Shown: positions 43,183 to 54,288, counted from the first letter of the stretch. The stretch is DNA of 64,000 nucleotides from Gymnodinialimonas sp. 57CJ19 (GCF_038396845.1 NZ_CP151587.1:3797608-3861607); one strand, 5' to 3'. Notes: generated from the letters alone by a model not told the origin. Made by a program: numbers and translations.

Positions 43183-43408
43183 GGGCTTGCGTCCTTAAAG
43201 TTTCTTGGGTGTCAAACACCCGATGTTGAAAAGTTGCGGCACCCTAAGGGCGCGGTTGACTGAGTGCAATAAGCGCTAACCGCCAAATGGGCATCCCCAC
43301 CCTGCCGCACAACCCGCGCCTGCAATTCGGTGGCCGGGACTTGCGGCCCCCTGTTGCGACAACGCCGAAAACCGGGTTGGATGACCCAGCCCCAGAAAGA
43401 CCGCGCCC

Positions 43409-44848
43409 GTGCAAGAAACGATAACCCTCCCCCTCTCGCCCCCGACCTTCTGGTTGATCGTCCTCGCCGGGCTCATCGCCCTCGGGGTATCACTCGCCAT
43501 CGCCACAAGGCCGGACACGCCGCCCGGCCCCACGGACAGCCCATGGCAACGCTTCCTCACCCGCAACGGCCTCGGGCAATTCCCGCCCGCCGCTGCCCTG
43601 TTCGCGGGCGCGTTCTGGCTGATCCTCGCCCTGACCCTCGCGGGCGGCATCCTGACCACCATCTTCACCGTCCCCTCCGCGTTCTCGGCCTTAACCGACG
43701 ACCCGGATGATACTACCCTTCGCTGGACCCTCCTCACCCTCACCGCCATGACAGGCGCCTTGGGCGCGGTCGTGGCCTTCCCCTTCACGCTGATCCGCAT
43801 CGGCCAAACCAAACGCCAGACCGATCTGCAGGACGAGGCGCTGTTCAACGACAAGATCAACGCCGCCGCCACGGACCTCGCCGCGCGCCGCACGGTAACC
43901 CGCGTCATTGGAAGGGGAGCGAAAACCCAAGTCTTATCCGAAGAAGAAGATGATCTCGTGACCCGCGCCGCTGCGATTGACCGACTGGAAGGCCTCGCCC
44001 TGGAGCGTGCCGACGTCGCCCCCCGCATCGCGCGGATGCTGTCGATCTATGTGCAGGAACTCAGCCGCGATCCGGCCCGTGCCGCCAAACCGACGCCCGC
44101 GTTTGAAGGCCGGGCGCAAATGCAGGAATGGGCCAGAGCCCTGCGCCCAATTCAACGCACCGATATGGAACGCGCCGTTCAAAGCCTCGGGCGGATCAAC
44201 CCAAAAGACGACGACGCCCGCGAAGCCTTTGACCCCAAGAACATCGACCTGCGCCGCTGCAACCTGCAAGGCTTCGACCTGCGCGGTCTGAACTTCCAAG
44301 GCATTCAGTTGGGCGAGGCACAAATGCAGGGGGCGAACCTCATCGAGGCGAAGATGCAGGGGGCGTACCTCTTCGGGGCGAAGATGCAGGAGGCGAACCT
44401 CTTCGGGGCGAAGATGCAGGGGGCGAACCTCTTCGGGGCGGAGATGCAGGGGGCGGACCTCCGCGAGGCGAAGATGCAGGGGGCGGACCTCCGCGAGGCG
44501 AAGATGCAGGAGGCGTACCTCTTCGGGGCGGAGATGCAGGGGGCGAACCTCTTCGGGGCGGAGATGCAGGGGGCGAACCTCTTCGGGGCGGAGATGGATT
44601 CATCCACGGATCTGACCGGCGCATCCCTCTGGGGTGTCGCGGTCAGATCCGTGGATGATACGACATTAGCACAGTTACGCCCCCATTGGGACGCCATCAT
44701 AAACTTCGCAGAGACCCTGCCCGAAGATGCCCCCGCCCATTGGGTCCAGACAGACGACTTCGACTACAACACCTTCCTCACCCAATGGCGCGCCTTCGCT
44801 GCTTCCCTCGACCCGCCCGTCACCATCGCCCACGACTACACGCCCTAA
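43409..44848 (+). CDS. Membrane protein with pentapeptide repeats
   Basis: A 479-residue protein. Three hydrophobic segments lie in the first 135 residues, then a helical cytoplasmic domain, then pentapeptide repeats from about residue 280 (LRRCNLQGFDLRGLNFQG, then decapeptides such as AKMQGANLFG), and a 60-residue C-terminal domain. The repeats should form a right-handed beta helix. The start is GTG at 43409. It is divergent from yajC. Its repeat region is a nearly exact DNA minisatellite (44318-44587). The function is unknown; some relatives act in membrane-associated signalling. Confidence 0.85.
   Translation: MQETITLPLSPPTFWLIVLAGLIALGVSLAIATRPDTPPGPTDSPWQRFLTRNGLGQFPPAAALFAGAFWLILALTLAGGILTTIFTVPSAFSALTDDPDDTTLRWTLLTLTAMTGALGAVVAFPFTLIRIGQTKRQTDLQDEALFNDKINAAATDLAARRTVTRVIGRGAKTQVLSEEEDDLVTRAAAIDRLEGLALERADVAPRIARMLSIYVQELSRDPARAAKPTPAFEGRAQMQEWARALRPIQRTDMERAVQSLGRINPKDDDAREAFDPKNIDLRRCNLQGFDLRGLNFQGIQLGEAQMQGANLIEAKMQGAYLFGAKMQEANLFGAKMQGANLFGAEMQGADLREAKMQGADLREAKMQEAYLFGAEMQGANLFGAEMQGANLFGAEMDSSTDLTGASLWGVAVRSVDDTTLAQLRPHWDAIINFAETLPEDAPAHWVQTDDFDYNTFLTQWRAFAASLDPPVTIAHDYTP
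44318..44587 (+). repeat. 30-bp minisatellite inside the pentapeptide gene (9 units)
   Basis: Nine in-frame 30-bp units, each encoding two pentapeptides (A-x-M-Q-x-A-x-L-x-x). Most units are nearly identical in DNA (GCGAAGATGCAGGGGGCG start), differing mainly at the 8th to 10th residues (NLFG, YLFG, DLRE). A tenth partial unit (44588) runs into unique sequence. This regularity suggests recent expansion by slippage or recombination. Confidence 0.9.
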
Positions 44849-45001
44849 CCTCTTCGCCCCACCCGGGGCTCCGCCCGTTCGCGGCTCGATGCGTCCACTG
44901 GACGCCTCGTCGGCTTTCAGCCGAACCACCGCTCCCCCTCTTCCCCCCTGCGCGCTCCTCTGGCATACCGCGTCCACCACACCATACCGGAGGCACAACC
45001 C

Positions 45002-46294
45002 ATGCACGACATCCGCGCGATCCGCGAAAACCCCGCCGCTTTCGACGCCGCACTGGCGCTTCGGGGTCTGTCTCCTGTGTCCTCCGACATTCTCGCCATT
45101 GACGCCGCCCGACGCGACGCGATCACGCAGGCCGAAACCGCTCAGGCCGACCGCAACGCCGCCTCCAAGGAAGTGGGCCGTGCGAAAGCCTCGGGCGATG
45201 AGGCCGAGTTTGAGCGTCTGCGCGCGCTCGTCTCTGCCAAGAAAGACGAAATCGCCCGCCTCGATGAAGAGGCAAAGGCAAAAGACGCGGAGCTGACCGC
45301 GATCCTGGAAGCCTTGCCCAACCTGCCCCACCCCGACGTGCCCCCCGGCGCGGATGAGGATGACAACGTCGAGCAGCACCGCCGCGGCACCCCACGCAGC
45401 TTCGACTTCACCCCGAAAGAGCATTTCGAGATCAAGGGCGTCGCCGCATCGATGGATTTCGAGACCGCCGCCAAGCTGTCCGGCGCGCGTTTCGTCACGC
45501 TCAAGGGCGCCGTGGCCCGCGTCCACCGCGCCTTGGCGCAATTCATGCTCGACACCCACACCGAGGAAAACGGCCTGCAAGAGGTCAACGCCCCTGTGCT
45601 GGTGCGCGACGAAACCATGTATGGCACCGGCCAGTTGCCCAAGTTCGCCGAGGACAGCTACCAGACGACCGATGGCTGGTGGCTGATCCCCACATCCGAG
45701 GTCACGCTCACTTCTCTCGACAGCGGCAATACCGTAGACGAAGCCACCCTGCCCCGCCGCTACACCGCCCATTCGCTCTGCTTCCGGTCCGAGGCAGGCA
45801 GCGCGGGCCGCGACACCGCCGGAATGCTGCGCCAGCACCAGTTCGAGAAGGTGGAGATGGTCTCGGTCACTCACCCAGACACGTCCGACGACGAACAAAT
45901 GCGGATGCTGGCCTGCGCCGAGGGTATCCTCGACAAGCTGAACATCCCCTATCGCACGGTCCTGCTCTGCGCCGGTGACATGGGCTTCGGCGCGACGCGG
46001 ACGTTCGATATCGAGGCTTGGCTGCCCGGCCAGGATACCTACCGTGAGATCTCCTCGGTCTCCACTTGCGGCGCGTTCCAGGCCCGTCGTATGAACGCGC
46101 GGTTCAAGCCCACCAGCGGCGGCAAGCCCGAATTCGTCCATACGCTCAACGGTTCTGGCCTCGCGGTGGGGCGCTGCCTGATTGCGGTGCTGGAAAACGG
46201 CCAGAACGCCGACGGCTCCGTCACCCTGCCCGAGGCCCTGCACCCCTGGCTGGGCGGCAAGACGCAAATCACCGCGGATGGCGACCTTGCCTGA
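45002..46294 (+). CDS. serS: Seryl-tRNA synthetase
   Basis: A 430-residue class II synthetase. The N-terminal long coiled-coil arm (residues 30-105, lysine/glutamate-rich) contacts the tRNA-Ser variable arm. The core has [21 protein letters not shown] (motif 2) and [20 protein letters not shown] (motif 3). The ATG follows GGAGG. The downstream membrane gene starts inside its last codons. Confidence 0.97.
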   Translation: MHDIRAIRENPAAFDAALALRGLSPVSSDILAIDAARRDAITQAETAQADRNAASKEVGRAKASGDEAEFERLRALVSAKKDEIARLDEEAKAKDAELTAILEALPNLPHPDVPPGADEDDNVEQHRRGTPRSFDFTPKEHFEIKGVAASMDFETAAKLSGARFVTLKGAVARVHRALAQFMLDTHTEENGLQEVNAPVLVRDETMYGTGQLPKFAEDSYQTTDGWWLIPTSEVTLTSLDSGNTVDEATLPRRYTAHSLCFRSEAGSAGRDTAGMLRQHQFEKVEMVSVTHPDTSDDEQMRMLACAEGILDKLNIPYRTVLLCAGDMGFGATRTFDIEAWLPGQDTYREISSVSTCGAFQARRMNARFKPTSGGKPEFVHTLNGSGLAVGRCLIAVLENGQNADGSVTLPEALHPWLGGKTQITADGDLA

Positions 46295-47009
46295 TCTCTC
46301 GTCCAAAACGATGGCGGCCCTCGTCCTGATGGCTGCCATCGCCTTCGCAGTCTCACCTTTCCTGACCGAGCCGTTCTCGGGCTTTGACCCCAGCCAATTG
46401 CCCCGCCCCGTGGATGATCCCCCAATCCAACCGGCGGGCTATGCCTTCTCGATCTGGGGGGTGATCTATGTCTGGCTCATCATCAGCGCCGCCTACGGCC
46501 TGCTGTCGCGTGACAGCGCTCCCGATTGGCAAAAGATGCGCCCGGCGCTGCTCTTGTCCCTCGTCATCGGGGCAAGCTGGATTCCCGTGGCGCTCTCCGC
46601 CCCCGTCACCTCAACGGTGCTCATCCTCGCAATGCTGGTCACCGCCCTCATCGCGCTGTTCAACGCGCCCGCCGCCCAACCGGCCCTCGCCGCCGCGCCC
46701 ATCGCCCTCTACGCGGGCTGGCTGTCGGCCGCCGCCATCGTTGCCAGCGCCACCATCATCGCCGCCTACACCGGCATCTCCACCACCATCGTCAGCATCG
46801 GCGGCCTGATCGTCATCGGCGCTGTCGCCACCCTCGTGATCCGTGCCACCGCCCATCCGCTCCCCTACGCCGCCGCCGTGCTCTGGGCGCTCATCGGTGT
46901 CGTGGTCGCCAACGCCCCCAACGGGGCCACCCTCTCCCTCGGGACCACCATCGCCGTCATCGCGATCCTCAGCATCCAGACCCTCCTGCGCCTCCGCCAA
47001 AAATCCTGA
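46278..47009 (+). CDS. TspO/MBR-like tryptophan-rich membrane protein
   Basis: A 243-residue protein with about seven hydrophobic helices. [18 protein letters not shown] matches the conserved opening of a bacterial tryptophan-rich sensory-protein-like group. The start is uncertain: ATG 46278 (within serS), TTG 46287 or ATG 46311. I give the longest plausible form. Overlap with serS implies co-expression. Function unknown. Confidence 0.75.
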   Translation: MATLPDLSSKTMAALVLMAAIAFAVSPFLTEPFSGFDPSQLPRPVDDPPIQPAGYAFSIWGVIYVWLIISAAYGLLSRDSAPDWQKMRPALLLSLVIGASWIPVALSAPVTSTVLILAMLVTALIALFNAPAAQPALAAAPIALYAGWLSAAAIVASATIIAAYTGISTTIVSIGGLIVIGAVATLVIRATAHPLPYAAAVLWALIGVVVANAPNGATLSLGTTIAVIAILSIQTLLRLRQKS

Positions 47010-47022
47010 CGCGCCCTGCAAT

Positions 47023-47043
47023 TTCACCTTGGCCATACAACTC
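47023..47043 (+). repeat. Dispersed 21-bp motif, copy 5
   Basis: TTCACCTTGGCC followed by ATACAACTC, identical to copy 1. It lies 14 bp after the TspO-like gene. Confidence 0.8.
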
Positions 47044-47141
47044 ACTGCGCAGCGCCCCCCCAGACGCAAGGGTCAAAAGGACACGCCCCGCCCCCTTGCC
47101 ACCGCTTGCCGCACTGGCGGCCACAAGCTACACCCACACCC

Positions 47142-47933
47142 ATGCGCATTCTCATCACCAACGACGACGGCATCAACGCCCCCGGCCTTGAAGTCCTCCA
47201 CGCCATCGCAACCGACATCGCCGGCGACACCGGCGAGGTCTGGACCGTCGCCCCCGCCTTTGAACAATCAGGCGTGGGCCATTGCATCTCCTACACCCAT
47301 CCCACGATGATCTCGGAATTCGGCCCCCGTCGCTTCGCCGCCGAAGGCAGCCCAGCCGATTGCGTCATCGCCGCCCTCCACGATGTGCTGATGGACACGC
47401 CCCCGGACCTGATCCTCTCCGGCGTCAACAAAGGTAATAACTCCGCCGAGAACACCCTCTACTCCGGCACCATCGGCGCCGCGATCGAGGCCGCAATCCA
47501 AGGCGTTCCCGCCATCGCCCTGTCGCAATACTACGGCCCCGGCAACGTGAGCCTCGAAAACCAGTTCGAAGCCGCCAGCGCCCATGGTGCTGACGTCATT
47601 CGCAAAATCCTCTCCACGCCGGACGCCTTCACCAGCCACCCCTACAAACTGTTCTACAATGTCAACTTCCCGCCCCTTCCCGCCGCCGAGGTCAAAGGCA
47701 TCCGCGCCGTGGCCCAGGGCTTCCGCGAAGGCGGCACCGGCATGGGCATGCGCGCCGACACCGCCCCCAACGGGCGCAAATTCCTCTGGATCACCGGCTC
47801 TGCGCAAAATGTCCCCTCCGGCGACAACACCGATGCCACGGCCAATCTCGACGGCTATATCTCGGTCACCCCGATGCGGGCGGATCTCACAGCCTACGAC
47901 AGGCTCTCCAGCCTGAAAGATGCCATCGAATGA
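47142..47933 (+). CDS. surE: 5'/3'-nucleotidase SurE
   Basis: A 263-residue SurE. It removes phosphate from nucleoside monophosphates and helps in stress survival. The metal-binding start [15 protein letters not shown] and the loop [19 protein letters not shown] are diagnostic. The ATG at 47142 places NDDG correctly. The TGA overlaps the pcm ATG (ATGA), the classical surE-pcm pair. Confidence 0.96.
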   Translation: MRILITNDDGINAPGLEVLHAIATDIAGDTGEVWTVAPAFEQSGVGHCISYTHPTMISEFGPRRFAAEGSPADCVIAALHDVLMDTPPDLILSGVNKGNNSAENTLYSGTIGAAIEAAIQGVPAIALSQYYGPGNVSLENQFEAASAHGADVIRKILSTPDAFTSHPYKLFYNVNFPPLPAAEVKGIRAVAQGFREGGTGMGMRADTAPNGRKFLWITGSAQNVPSGDNTDATANLDGYISVTPMRADLTAYDRLSSLKDAIE

Positions 47934-48589
47934 CCGACCGCGAAGGCGCCGGCTTCGATCCGGAACGCAAAATGCAGTTCCTCTACCAATTGCGCCAAAA
48001 AGGCGTGATGGACAAACGCGTGCTCACCGCGATGGAGCGCGTCGATCGCGGCGCCTTCGTGCGCGGCCATTTCGCCGCCCGCGCCTACGAGGACATGCCC
48101 CTTCCGATCAGCTCGGGCCAAACCATCAGCCAACCCTCCGTTGTCGGCCTGATGACCCAGGCCCTCAATGTGCAACCCCGTGACACCGTGCTCGAAGTCG
48201 GCACCGGCTCCGGCTACCAGGCCGCCATCCTCAGCCACCTCGCCCGGCGCGTCTACACCATCGACCGCCACCGCAACCTGACCCGTGAAGCGGAAATCGC
48301 CTTCACCAAACAAGGCCTCGTCAACATCACCGTGCTCACCCGTGACGGCTCCTTCGGACTGCCCGACCAAGGCCCCTTCGACCGCATCCTCGTGACCGCC
48401 GCCGCCGAAGATCCCCCCGGCCCCCTGATGCAACAACTCAAAATCGGCGGCATCATGGTGGTGCCCGTGGGCCAGTCCGATACCGTTCAAAGCCTGATCA
48501 AAGTCACCCGCCACGACACCGGCTACGACTACGACGAACTGATGCCCGTGCGCTTTGTCCCCCTCATCGAAGGCACCGCCCGCGACTAG
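47930..48589 (+). CDS. pcm: Protein-L-isoaspartate O-methyltransferase
   Basis: A 219-residue methyltransferase that repairs isoaspartyl residues using S-adenosylmethionine. Motif I is [14 protein letters not shown]; the acceptor region is [18 protein letters not shown]. Translation is coupled to surE by ATGA. The order surE-pcm-nlpD matches many proteobacteria. Confidence 0.96.
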   Translation: MTDREGAGFDPERKMQFLYQLRQKGVMDKRVLTAMERVDRGAFVRGHFAARAYEDMPLPISSGQTISQPSVVGLMTQALNVQPRDTVLEVGTGSGYQAAILSHLARRVYTIDRHRNLTREAEIAFTKQGLVNITVLTRDGSFGLPDQGPFDRILVTAAAEDPPGPLMQQLKIGGIMVVPVGQSDTVQSLIKVTRHDTGYDYDELMPVRFVPLIEGTARD

Positions 48590-48620
48590 CCCCCGCCAAT
48601 GGCACGCGCACCGCTCCCCC

Positions 48621-48642
48621 TTCATCTTGGCCAATACAACTC
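48621..48642 (+). repeat. Dispersed 22-bp motif, copy 6
   Basis: TTCATCTTGGCC followed by AATACAACTC, identical to copy 4 including the following AATCC. It lies between pcm and nlpD. Confidence 0.8.
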
Positions 48643-48783
48643 AATCCCACCCCCTCCCCCCGAGCGCCCTTTCGCCACTGGGAAACCGCCCCCGTCTGTC
48701 CCCCTTCCGAAACCCGACGTTTCTGTGTAAACTACGCGCAAAGAGGGCCGCAGCCCCGCATCATTGAGGAAGGTTCGAGCGCC

Positions 48784-49917
48784 ATGCGCCTGATCACACA
48801 GTATTTTCCCGCCCGTAGGCTCCCCCTGCTGGCGCCCGTCTTTCTTGCAGCCTGCGTCGGTGCGCCCGCGGAATGGGACTTCGACTTCCGCCCCAACGCG
48901 CCGCGCACCAATGTCACCGTGGCCGATCGGCCCGATCCCGACAGCCGGGGGCTCATCTCCTACGACAGCTACCAGGTCGCGGTCGCCCGGCGCGGGGACA
49001 CCGTTGCCGATGTGGCCGCGCGGATTGGCCTGTCTTCCTCGGAACTGGCCTCTTTCAACGGCCGCTCTGAAACCGATGAGCTGCGCAACGGCGAGGTTCT
49101 GGCCCTGCCAAGCCGTGTGGCCGGCGCGGCCTCTGCGACCGGCACCGGGACCGACATCGCCTCCATCGCGGGGGCGGCGATTGATGCTGCGGGCAGCGGC
49201 TCGCCCTCGGCCTCTGGACCGCAACTCCCCGATGGGCAGGAACCCGTCCGCCACCGTGTCGGGCGCGGCGAAACGGCCTACTCCGTCGCCCGCCTCTACG
49301 GCGTCTCGGTGCGCAGCCTGGCCGAATGGAACGGCCTCGGCCCCGATCTGGCGGTGCGCGAAGGCCAACACCTGCTGATCCCCATCGTGATTGAGTCCGC
49401 TGAAGCCGCCGACGACAGCCGCCCCGGCGATAGCGTGGCCCCCCTGCCGCCCTCGGCCGCCAATCCCCTGCCCGGCAGCATTGAAACCGCCGCCCTGCCC
49501 GCCCTTGACGGCGCGGGCACCGGCACTGCCACCCCTGCCCCAGCACCCGCCGCCGCCGCGACCCGCGACGCGGCACCGCTGATCCGACCCGTTTCGGGCT
49601 CGATCGTGCGCGGCTACGGCTCGGGCAATGAGGGCATTGATATTGGCGCTTCCGCTGGCACCGCCGTACAAGCGGCCGCCGATGGCACCGTGGCCGCCAT
49701 CACCCAAGACACCGACCAGGTGCCAATCCTTGTGATTCGCCACTCCGGTGGGCTTCTGACCGTCTACGCCAATATCCAGAACATCGCCGTGTCGCGCGGC
49801 GACCGGATCAGCCAAGGCCAGACCGTGGCCCAGGTGGGCAGCGGCGACCCGGCGTTCCTGCACTTTGAAGTGCGTCGCGGGTTCGAGGCGGTGAACCCGG
49901 CGGAGTTCCTGCCCTAA
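48784..49917 (+). CDS. nlpD: NlpD-like lipoprotein with two LysM domains and a degenerate LytM domain
   Basis: A 377-residue lipoprotein. The lipobox is LAAC (Cys 24). Two LysM domains follow (residues about 62-105, VARRGDTVADVAARIGLS; and 152-197, VGRGETAYSVARLYGVS), then a Pro/Ala linker, and a C-terminal M23/LytM domain (PVSGSIVRGYGSGNEGIDIGA). The zinc ligands are largely missing: the first histidine is replaced (GNEGID), and only one histidine remains in FLHFEVRR. It is thus likely a regulator of cell-wall amidases, like E. coli NlpD, and not an enzyme. Confidence 0.9.
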   Translation: MRLITQYFPARRLPLLAPVFLAACVGAPAEWDFDFRPNAPRTNVTVADRPDPDSRGLISYDSYQVAVARRGDTVADVAARIGLSSSELASFNGRSETDELRNGEVLALPSRVAGAASATGTGTDIASIAGAAIDAAGSGSPSASGPQLPDGQEPVRHRVGRGETAYSVARLYGVSVRSLAEWNGLGPDLAVREGQHLLIPIVIESAEAADDSRPGDSVAPLPPSAANPLPGSIETAALPALDGAGTGTATPAPAPAAAATRDAAPLIRPVSGSIVRGYGSGNEGIDIGASAGTAVQAAADGTVAAITQDTDQVPILVIRHSGGLLTVYANIQNIAVSRGDRISQGQTVAQVGSGDPAFLHFEVRRGFEAVNPAEFLP

Positions 49918-49927
49918 GCGCTCCCGG

Positions 49928-49990
49928 CCCAGACCCAGACCCAGACCCAGACCCTTGCAAGGGTCTGATCAGGCTCTTGCAAGAGCCTGA
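49928..49990. repeat. TTGCAA palindrome array 3 (two units) with a hexamer repeat
   Basis: CCCAGA is repeated four times from 49928. The last repeats merge into the palindrome CAGACCC-TTGCAA-GGGTCTG (49948-49967). A second palindrome with TCAGGCTC arms follows (49969-49990). Centres are 22 bp apart, as in array 1. It lies just after nlpD. Confidence 0.85.
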
Positions 49991-50137
49991 AGCCGTGCCG
50001 TCGCCGACCTGAGCTCACTGGCTCGGGTTGCCCTACGGCAACAAGGGCCGCGCAATTAAACCCCGACGCTGAAAAACATCGCCTCTATCCTCCCCGCCCT
50101 CTACTGATGAGGGGGATTTAAAAAGTGGATTCTTTCA

Positions 50138-50806
50138 ATGCGCAAACACCTCTTCGCGGCTGCCTTAATACTGACAGCAACCGCCACCCAAGCCACAGCA
50201 CAGGATTGGTCCGGGGCCTATGCTGGCGGTCAGCTCGGATTCAGCCAAGCTGCCAACACTGGCGCCAATCCCAATCCAGCAATCAATTTCTTTTGGGACG
50301 ACGAAGTGACTGGCGCGGTGGCCGGTGCATTCGCAGGCTATAACTTCCAATATTCAAACGGTGCAGTCATCGGCGTGGAAGCAGATGTCATGTTTGGCGA
50401 TGTGTCTGGCGAAGTTTTGGCGCAGGGCACCTTCCCAAACAACTTCATGGGCGTGGCTTACGGTACAACCGCCTCGCTCCGCGCCCGCGCGGGTTACGAT
50501 ATGGGTCGCTATATGCCGTACATCGCCATCGGTGTGACATCCGCCAACGTGGAGTACGGAGTTTACGCTGCGTCTGCCAACGCACGTGGGTCGTTGTCCC
50601 GTACGGAAACGGCACCGACCGTCGCAATCGGGGCGGACATCGCAATGGGCGCGTCAGGCTCTCTTCGCGTTGAAGTGCGCCACACGGATTTTGGCACCGT
50701 TGCCGTCCCTGAAATTCAAACAGACGTACCTGGCCTTGTCTTCCTTCCCAATGAACGCGAACTGTCCCGGACCGATTTACTTGTCGGCTACGCGTTCCGC
50801 TTCTGA
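50138..50806 (+). CDS. Outer-membrane beta-barrel protein
   Basis: A 222-residue protein with a signal peptide (cleaved after ATAQ, giving DWSGAYAGGQLGF). The body alternates hydrophobic and polar residues with aromatic girdles and ends in YAFRF, the C-terminal phenylalanine of outer-membrane barrels. It is of the OmpA-like/Opacity small-barrel type. The region is richer in A+T than its neighbours. A strong terminator follows. Function unknown. Confidence 0.88.
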   Translation: MRKHLFAAALILTATATQATAQDWSGAYAGGQLGFSQAANTGANPNPAINFFWDDEVTGAVAGAFAGYNFQYSNGAVIGVEADVMFGDVSGEVLAQGTFPNNFMGVAYGTTASLRARAGYDMGRYMPYIAIGVTSANVEYGVYAASANARGSLSRTETAPTVAIGADIAMGASGSLRVEVRHTDFGTVAVPEIQTDVPGLVFLPNERELSRTDLLVGYAFRF

Positions 50807-50828
50807 TACCTTCGCCAACCGCTTCCGA

Positions 50829-50857
50829 GGCCGCGCCATCAATCGCGCGGCCTTTTT
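50829..50857 (+). terminator. Rho-independent terminator
   Basis: GGCCGCGC and GCGCGGCC form a perfect 8-bp stem with an 8-nt loop, followed by TTTTT. It starts 22 bp after the barrel-protein stop. Confidence 0.93.
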
Positions 50858-50940
50858 CGTAGCCCGCTCCGCTTCCACCCTTGCGCCCCACAACGGCCCG
50901 TTTATAACGCCGACAGTTTGCGCACATGTTGGGGGCTACC

Positions 50941-53900
50941 ATGCCAAAAAGATCAGACATCAACTCGATCATGATCATCGGTGCGGGGCCTATTGTGATC
51001 GGCCAAGCCTGCGAATTTGACTACTCAGGCGCGCAGGCCTGCAAGGCGCTCCGCGAGGAAGGCTACCGGGTCATCCTCGTCAACTCCAACCCCGCCACGA
51101 TCATGACCGACCCGGAACTGGCCGATGCCACCTATATCGAGCCGATTACCCCCGAAGTCGTCGCCAAGATCATCGAGAAGGAACGCCCCGATGCGCTTCT
51201 GCCAACCATGGGCGGGCAAACCGGCCTGAATACGTCTTTGGCGCTGGAAGAAATGGGCGTGCTGGAAAAATTCGGCGTCGAGATGATCGGCGCCAAACGT
51301 CCCGCCATCGAAATGGCCGAGGACCGCAAGCTGTTCCGCGAGGCGATGGACCGGATCGGGCTGGAAAACCCCAAGGCGACGATCATCACCGCCCCCAAGG
51401 GCGATGACGGCAAGTTCGACATCAACGCGGGCGTGGCCGAAGCCATCGAGGCCATCGAATACGTGGGCCTGCCCGCCATCATCCGCCCCGCCTTCACGCT
51501 TGGCGGCACCGGCGGCGGCGTCGCCTACAACCGGGAACAGTACGAGTTCTTCTGCCGCTCCGGCATGGAAGCCTCGCCCATGGCGCAGATTCTGGTCGAT
51601 GAATCTCTGCTCGGTTGGAAAGAGTTCGAGATGGAGGTCGTGCGCGACAAGGCCGACAACGCCATCATCGTCTGCGCCATTGAAAACGTGGACCCCATGG
51701 GCGTCCACACCGGTGACAGCATCACCGTCGCCCCCGCGCTGACGCTGACCGATAAGGAATATCAGATCATGCGCAACGGCTCCATCGCCGTGCTGCGCGA
51801 GATCGGGGTTGAGACGGGCGGTTCCAACGTGCAATGGGCGATGAACCCCGCCGATGGCCGCATGGTGGTGATCGAGATGAACCCCCGCGTCTCTCGCTCC
51901 TCCGCGCTGGCCTCCAAGGCCACGGGCTTCCCGATTGCCAAGATCGCCGCGAAGCTGGCCGTGGGCTATACGTTGGACGAGCTGGACAACGACATCACCA
52001 AGGTCACGCCCGCGAGCTTCGAGCCGACGATTGACTATGTCGTCACCAAGATCCCGCGCTTCGCGTTCGAGAAATTCCCTGGCTCCGAGCCGAACCTGAC
52101 CACCGCGATGAAGTCGGTGGGCGAGGCGATGGCCATTGGCCGCAGCTTCCACGAGTCGATGCAGAAGGCGCTGGCCTCCATGGAGACCGGGCTGACCGGC
52201 TTCGATGAGATCGAGATCGAAGGCGCCGACGCAGACCCTGCCGCGATCACTAAAGCACTGGCGAAACAGACCCCGGACCGCATCCGCGTGATCGCCCAGG
52301 CCATGCGCCACGGTCTGTCCGACGACGATATCCACGCCGTCACCAAGTTTGACCCTTGGTTCCTTGCCCGTATCCGCGAGATCATCGAGGAAGAGGCCCG
52401 CATCCGCGATAAAGGCATGCTCGCCACCGAAGAAGAATTCCGCCACGTGAAGATGATGGGCTTCACCGATGCCCGCCTCGCGACGCTGACGGGCCTGACC
52501 GAGGCTGAAATCCGCCGCGCCCGCGTCGGCGCGGGCGTTCACGCGCAGTTCAAGCGCATCGACACCTGCGCCGCTGAGTTCGAGGCACAGACCCCCTATA
52601 TGTACTCCACCTACGAGACCCCCGTGATGGGCGAGCCCGAATGCGAAGCGCGCCCCTCGGACGCCAAGAAGGTCGTCATTCTGGGCGGTGGCCCGAACCG
52701 GATCGGCCAGGGGATCGAGTTTGATTACTGCTGCTGCCACGCCTGTTTCGCCCTGTCCGACGCGGGCTATGAGACGATCATGGTCAACTGCAACCCCGAG
52801 ACGGTTTCGACCGACTACGACACCTCGGACCGCCTGTATTTCGAACCGCTAACGCTGGAGCACGCGCTGGAAATCCTGCGGGTAGAGCAAGCAAACGGCA
52901 CGCTGCACGGCGTCATCGTCCAGTTCGGCGGCCAGACCCCCCTGAAGCTGGCCAATGCGCTGGAAGAGGCCGGGATCCCGATCCTCGGCACCACGCCCGA
53001 CGCCATCGACCTGGCCGAAGATCGTGAGCGTTTCCAACAGCTTGTCCAGAAGCTGGACCTCAAGCAGCCCGAAAACGCCATTGCCACCACCGATGACGAA
53101 GCCAAAGCCGCCGCCGAGGCGCTCGGCTATCCGCTGGTGATCCGCCCCTCCTACGTTCTGGGCGGGCGCGCGATGGAGATCGTGCGCGATACGGCGCAAC
53201 TCAACCGCTATATCCGTGACGCCGTGGTTGTCTCCGGCGACAGCCCCGTCCTGCTCGACAGCTACCTTGATGGCGCGACCGAGGTGGACGTGGATGCCCT
53301 TTGCGACGGCACCGACGTGCATGTGGCGGGCATCATGCAACACATCGAAGAAGCGGGCGTCCACTCCGGTGACAGCGCCTGTTCCCTGCCCCCCCATACG
53401 CTGAGCGTTGAGGTGCAAGACCGCATCATCGCCCAGACCGAGGCGCTGGCAAAGGCGCTGAACGTCGTCGGCCTGATGAACATCCAGTTCGCCGTCAAAC
53501 CCGATGGGAACGGCAACGATGACATCTACCTGATCGAGGTTAACCCCCGCGCCTCGCGCACCGTGCCGTTTGTGGCCAAGGCCACCGATAGCGCCATCGC
53601 CTCCATCGCCGCGCGCCTCATGGCGGGTGAGAAACTGGCCGATTTCCCCAAGGCCAAACCCCACGTCCCCGTGGACGAGGACACGCCGATCATCCCCGGC
53701 GAGCCGATGGCGCTGGCCGATTTCCGCACCCCTTGGTTCTCGGTCAAAGAGGCCGTCTTGCCCTTCGCCCGCTTCCCCGGCGTCGATACGCTTCTGGGGC
53801 CTGAAATGCGCTCCACCGGCGAGGTCATGGGCTGGGACCGCTCCTTCCCCCGCGCCTTCCTGAAAGCGCAACTCGGCGCGGGCGTGTCCCTGCCTGAGCG

Positions 53901-54288
53901 CGGCACCGCCTTCCTGTCGATCAAAGAGGCCGACAAGACCGCCGACCTGGTGGATACGGCCAAGATGCTGAAAACATTGGGCTTCCACATCCTTGCCACC
54001 TCCGGCACTGCCGCCTTCCTGGGCAAGCACGGGATCGAGGCCGAGGTGGTGAACAAGCAATACGAGGGCGGCCGCACGATCGTCGACATCCTCAAGGACG
54101 GCGGCGTGCAATTGGTGATGAACACCACCGAAGGCGCCCAAGCGGTCGAAGACTCCCGCTCCATGCGGACGGTCACGCTGATGGACAAGATCCCCTATTT
54201 CACCACGCTCGCAGGCAGCCACGCGGCGGCTCAGGCGATGGTATCAGCCCGTGAAGGCGAGACTGTGGTTCGGGCGCTGCAGGGGTGA
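50941..54288 (+). CDS. carB: Carbamoyl-phosphate synthase large subunit
   Basis: A 1115-residue CarB making carbamoyl phosphate for arginine and pyrimidine synthesis. It has two homologous ATP-grasp halves (first: [14 protein letters not shown]; second: [16 protein letters not shown]), each with a preATP domain ([34 protein letters not shown]), and a C-terminal MGS-like allosteric domain ([15 protein letters not shown]). I choose the ATG at 50941 over 50926 because GGGGGC precedes it at good spacing. carA is not in this window. An inverted-repeat element overlaps its stop codon. Confidence 0.97.
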   Translation: MPKRSDINSIMIIGAGPIVIGQACEFDYSGAQACKALREEGYRVILVNSNPATIMTDPELADATYIEPITPEVVAKIIEKERPDALLPTMGGQTGLNTSLALEEMGVLEKFGVEMIGAKRPAIEMAEDRKLFREAMDRIGLENPKATIITAPKGDDGKFDINAGVAEAIEAIEYVGLPAIIRPAFTLGGTGGGVAYNREQYEFFCRSGMEASPMAQILVDESLLGWKEFEMEVVRDKADNAIIVCAIENVDPMGVHTGDSITVAPALTLTDKEYQIMRNGSIAVLREIGVETGGSNVQWAMNPADGRMVVIEMNPRVSRSSALASKATGFPIAKIAAKLAVGYTLDELDNDITKVTPASFEPTIDYVVTKIPRFAFEKFPGSEPNLTTAMKSVGEAMAIGRSFHESMQKALASMETGLTGFDEIEIEGADADPAAITKALAKQTPDRIRVIAQAMRHGLSDDDIHAVTKFDPWFLARIREIIEEEARIRDKGMLATEEEFRHVKMMGFTDARLATLTGLTEAEIRRARVGAGVHAQFKRIDTCAAEFEAQTPYMYSTYETPVMGEPECEARPSDAKKVVILGGGPNRIGQGIEFDYCCCHACFALSDAGYETIMVNCNPETVSTDYDTSDRLYFEPLTLEHALEILRVEQANGTLHGVIVQFGGQTPLKLANALEEAGIPILGTTPDAIDLAEDRERFQQLVQKLDLKQPENAIATTDDEAKAAAEALGYPLVIRPSYVLGGRAMEIVRDTAQLNRYIRDAVVVSGDSPVLLDSYLDGATEVDVDALCDGTDVHVAGIMQHIEEAGVHSGDSACSLPPHTLSVEVQDRIIAQTEALAKALNVVGLMNIQFAVKPDGNGNDDIYLIEVNPRASRTVPFVAKATDSAIASIAARLMAGEKLADFPKAKPHVPVDEDTPIIPGEPMALADFRTPWFSVKEAVLPFARFPGVDTLLGPEMRSTGEVMGWDRSFPRAFLKAQLGAGVSLPERGTAFLSIKEADKTADLVDTAKMLKTLGFHILATSGTAAFLGKHGIEAEVVNKQYEGGRTIVDILKDGGVQLVMNTTEGAQAVEDSRSMRTVTLMDKIPYFTTLAGSHAAAQAMVSAREGETVVRALQG

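Noticed and set aside
44340..44624. Minus-strand proline/serine-rich frame
   Set aside because: Antisense reading of the pentapeptide minisatellite.
51025..54222. Long minus-strand frames opposite carB
   Set aside because: Shadows of carB; Gly/His/Asp-rich composition typical of antisense high-GC frames.
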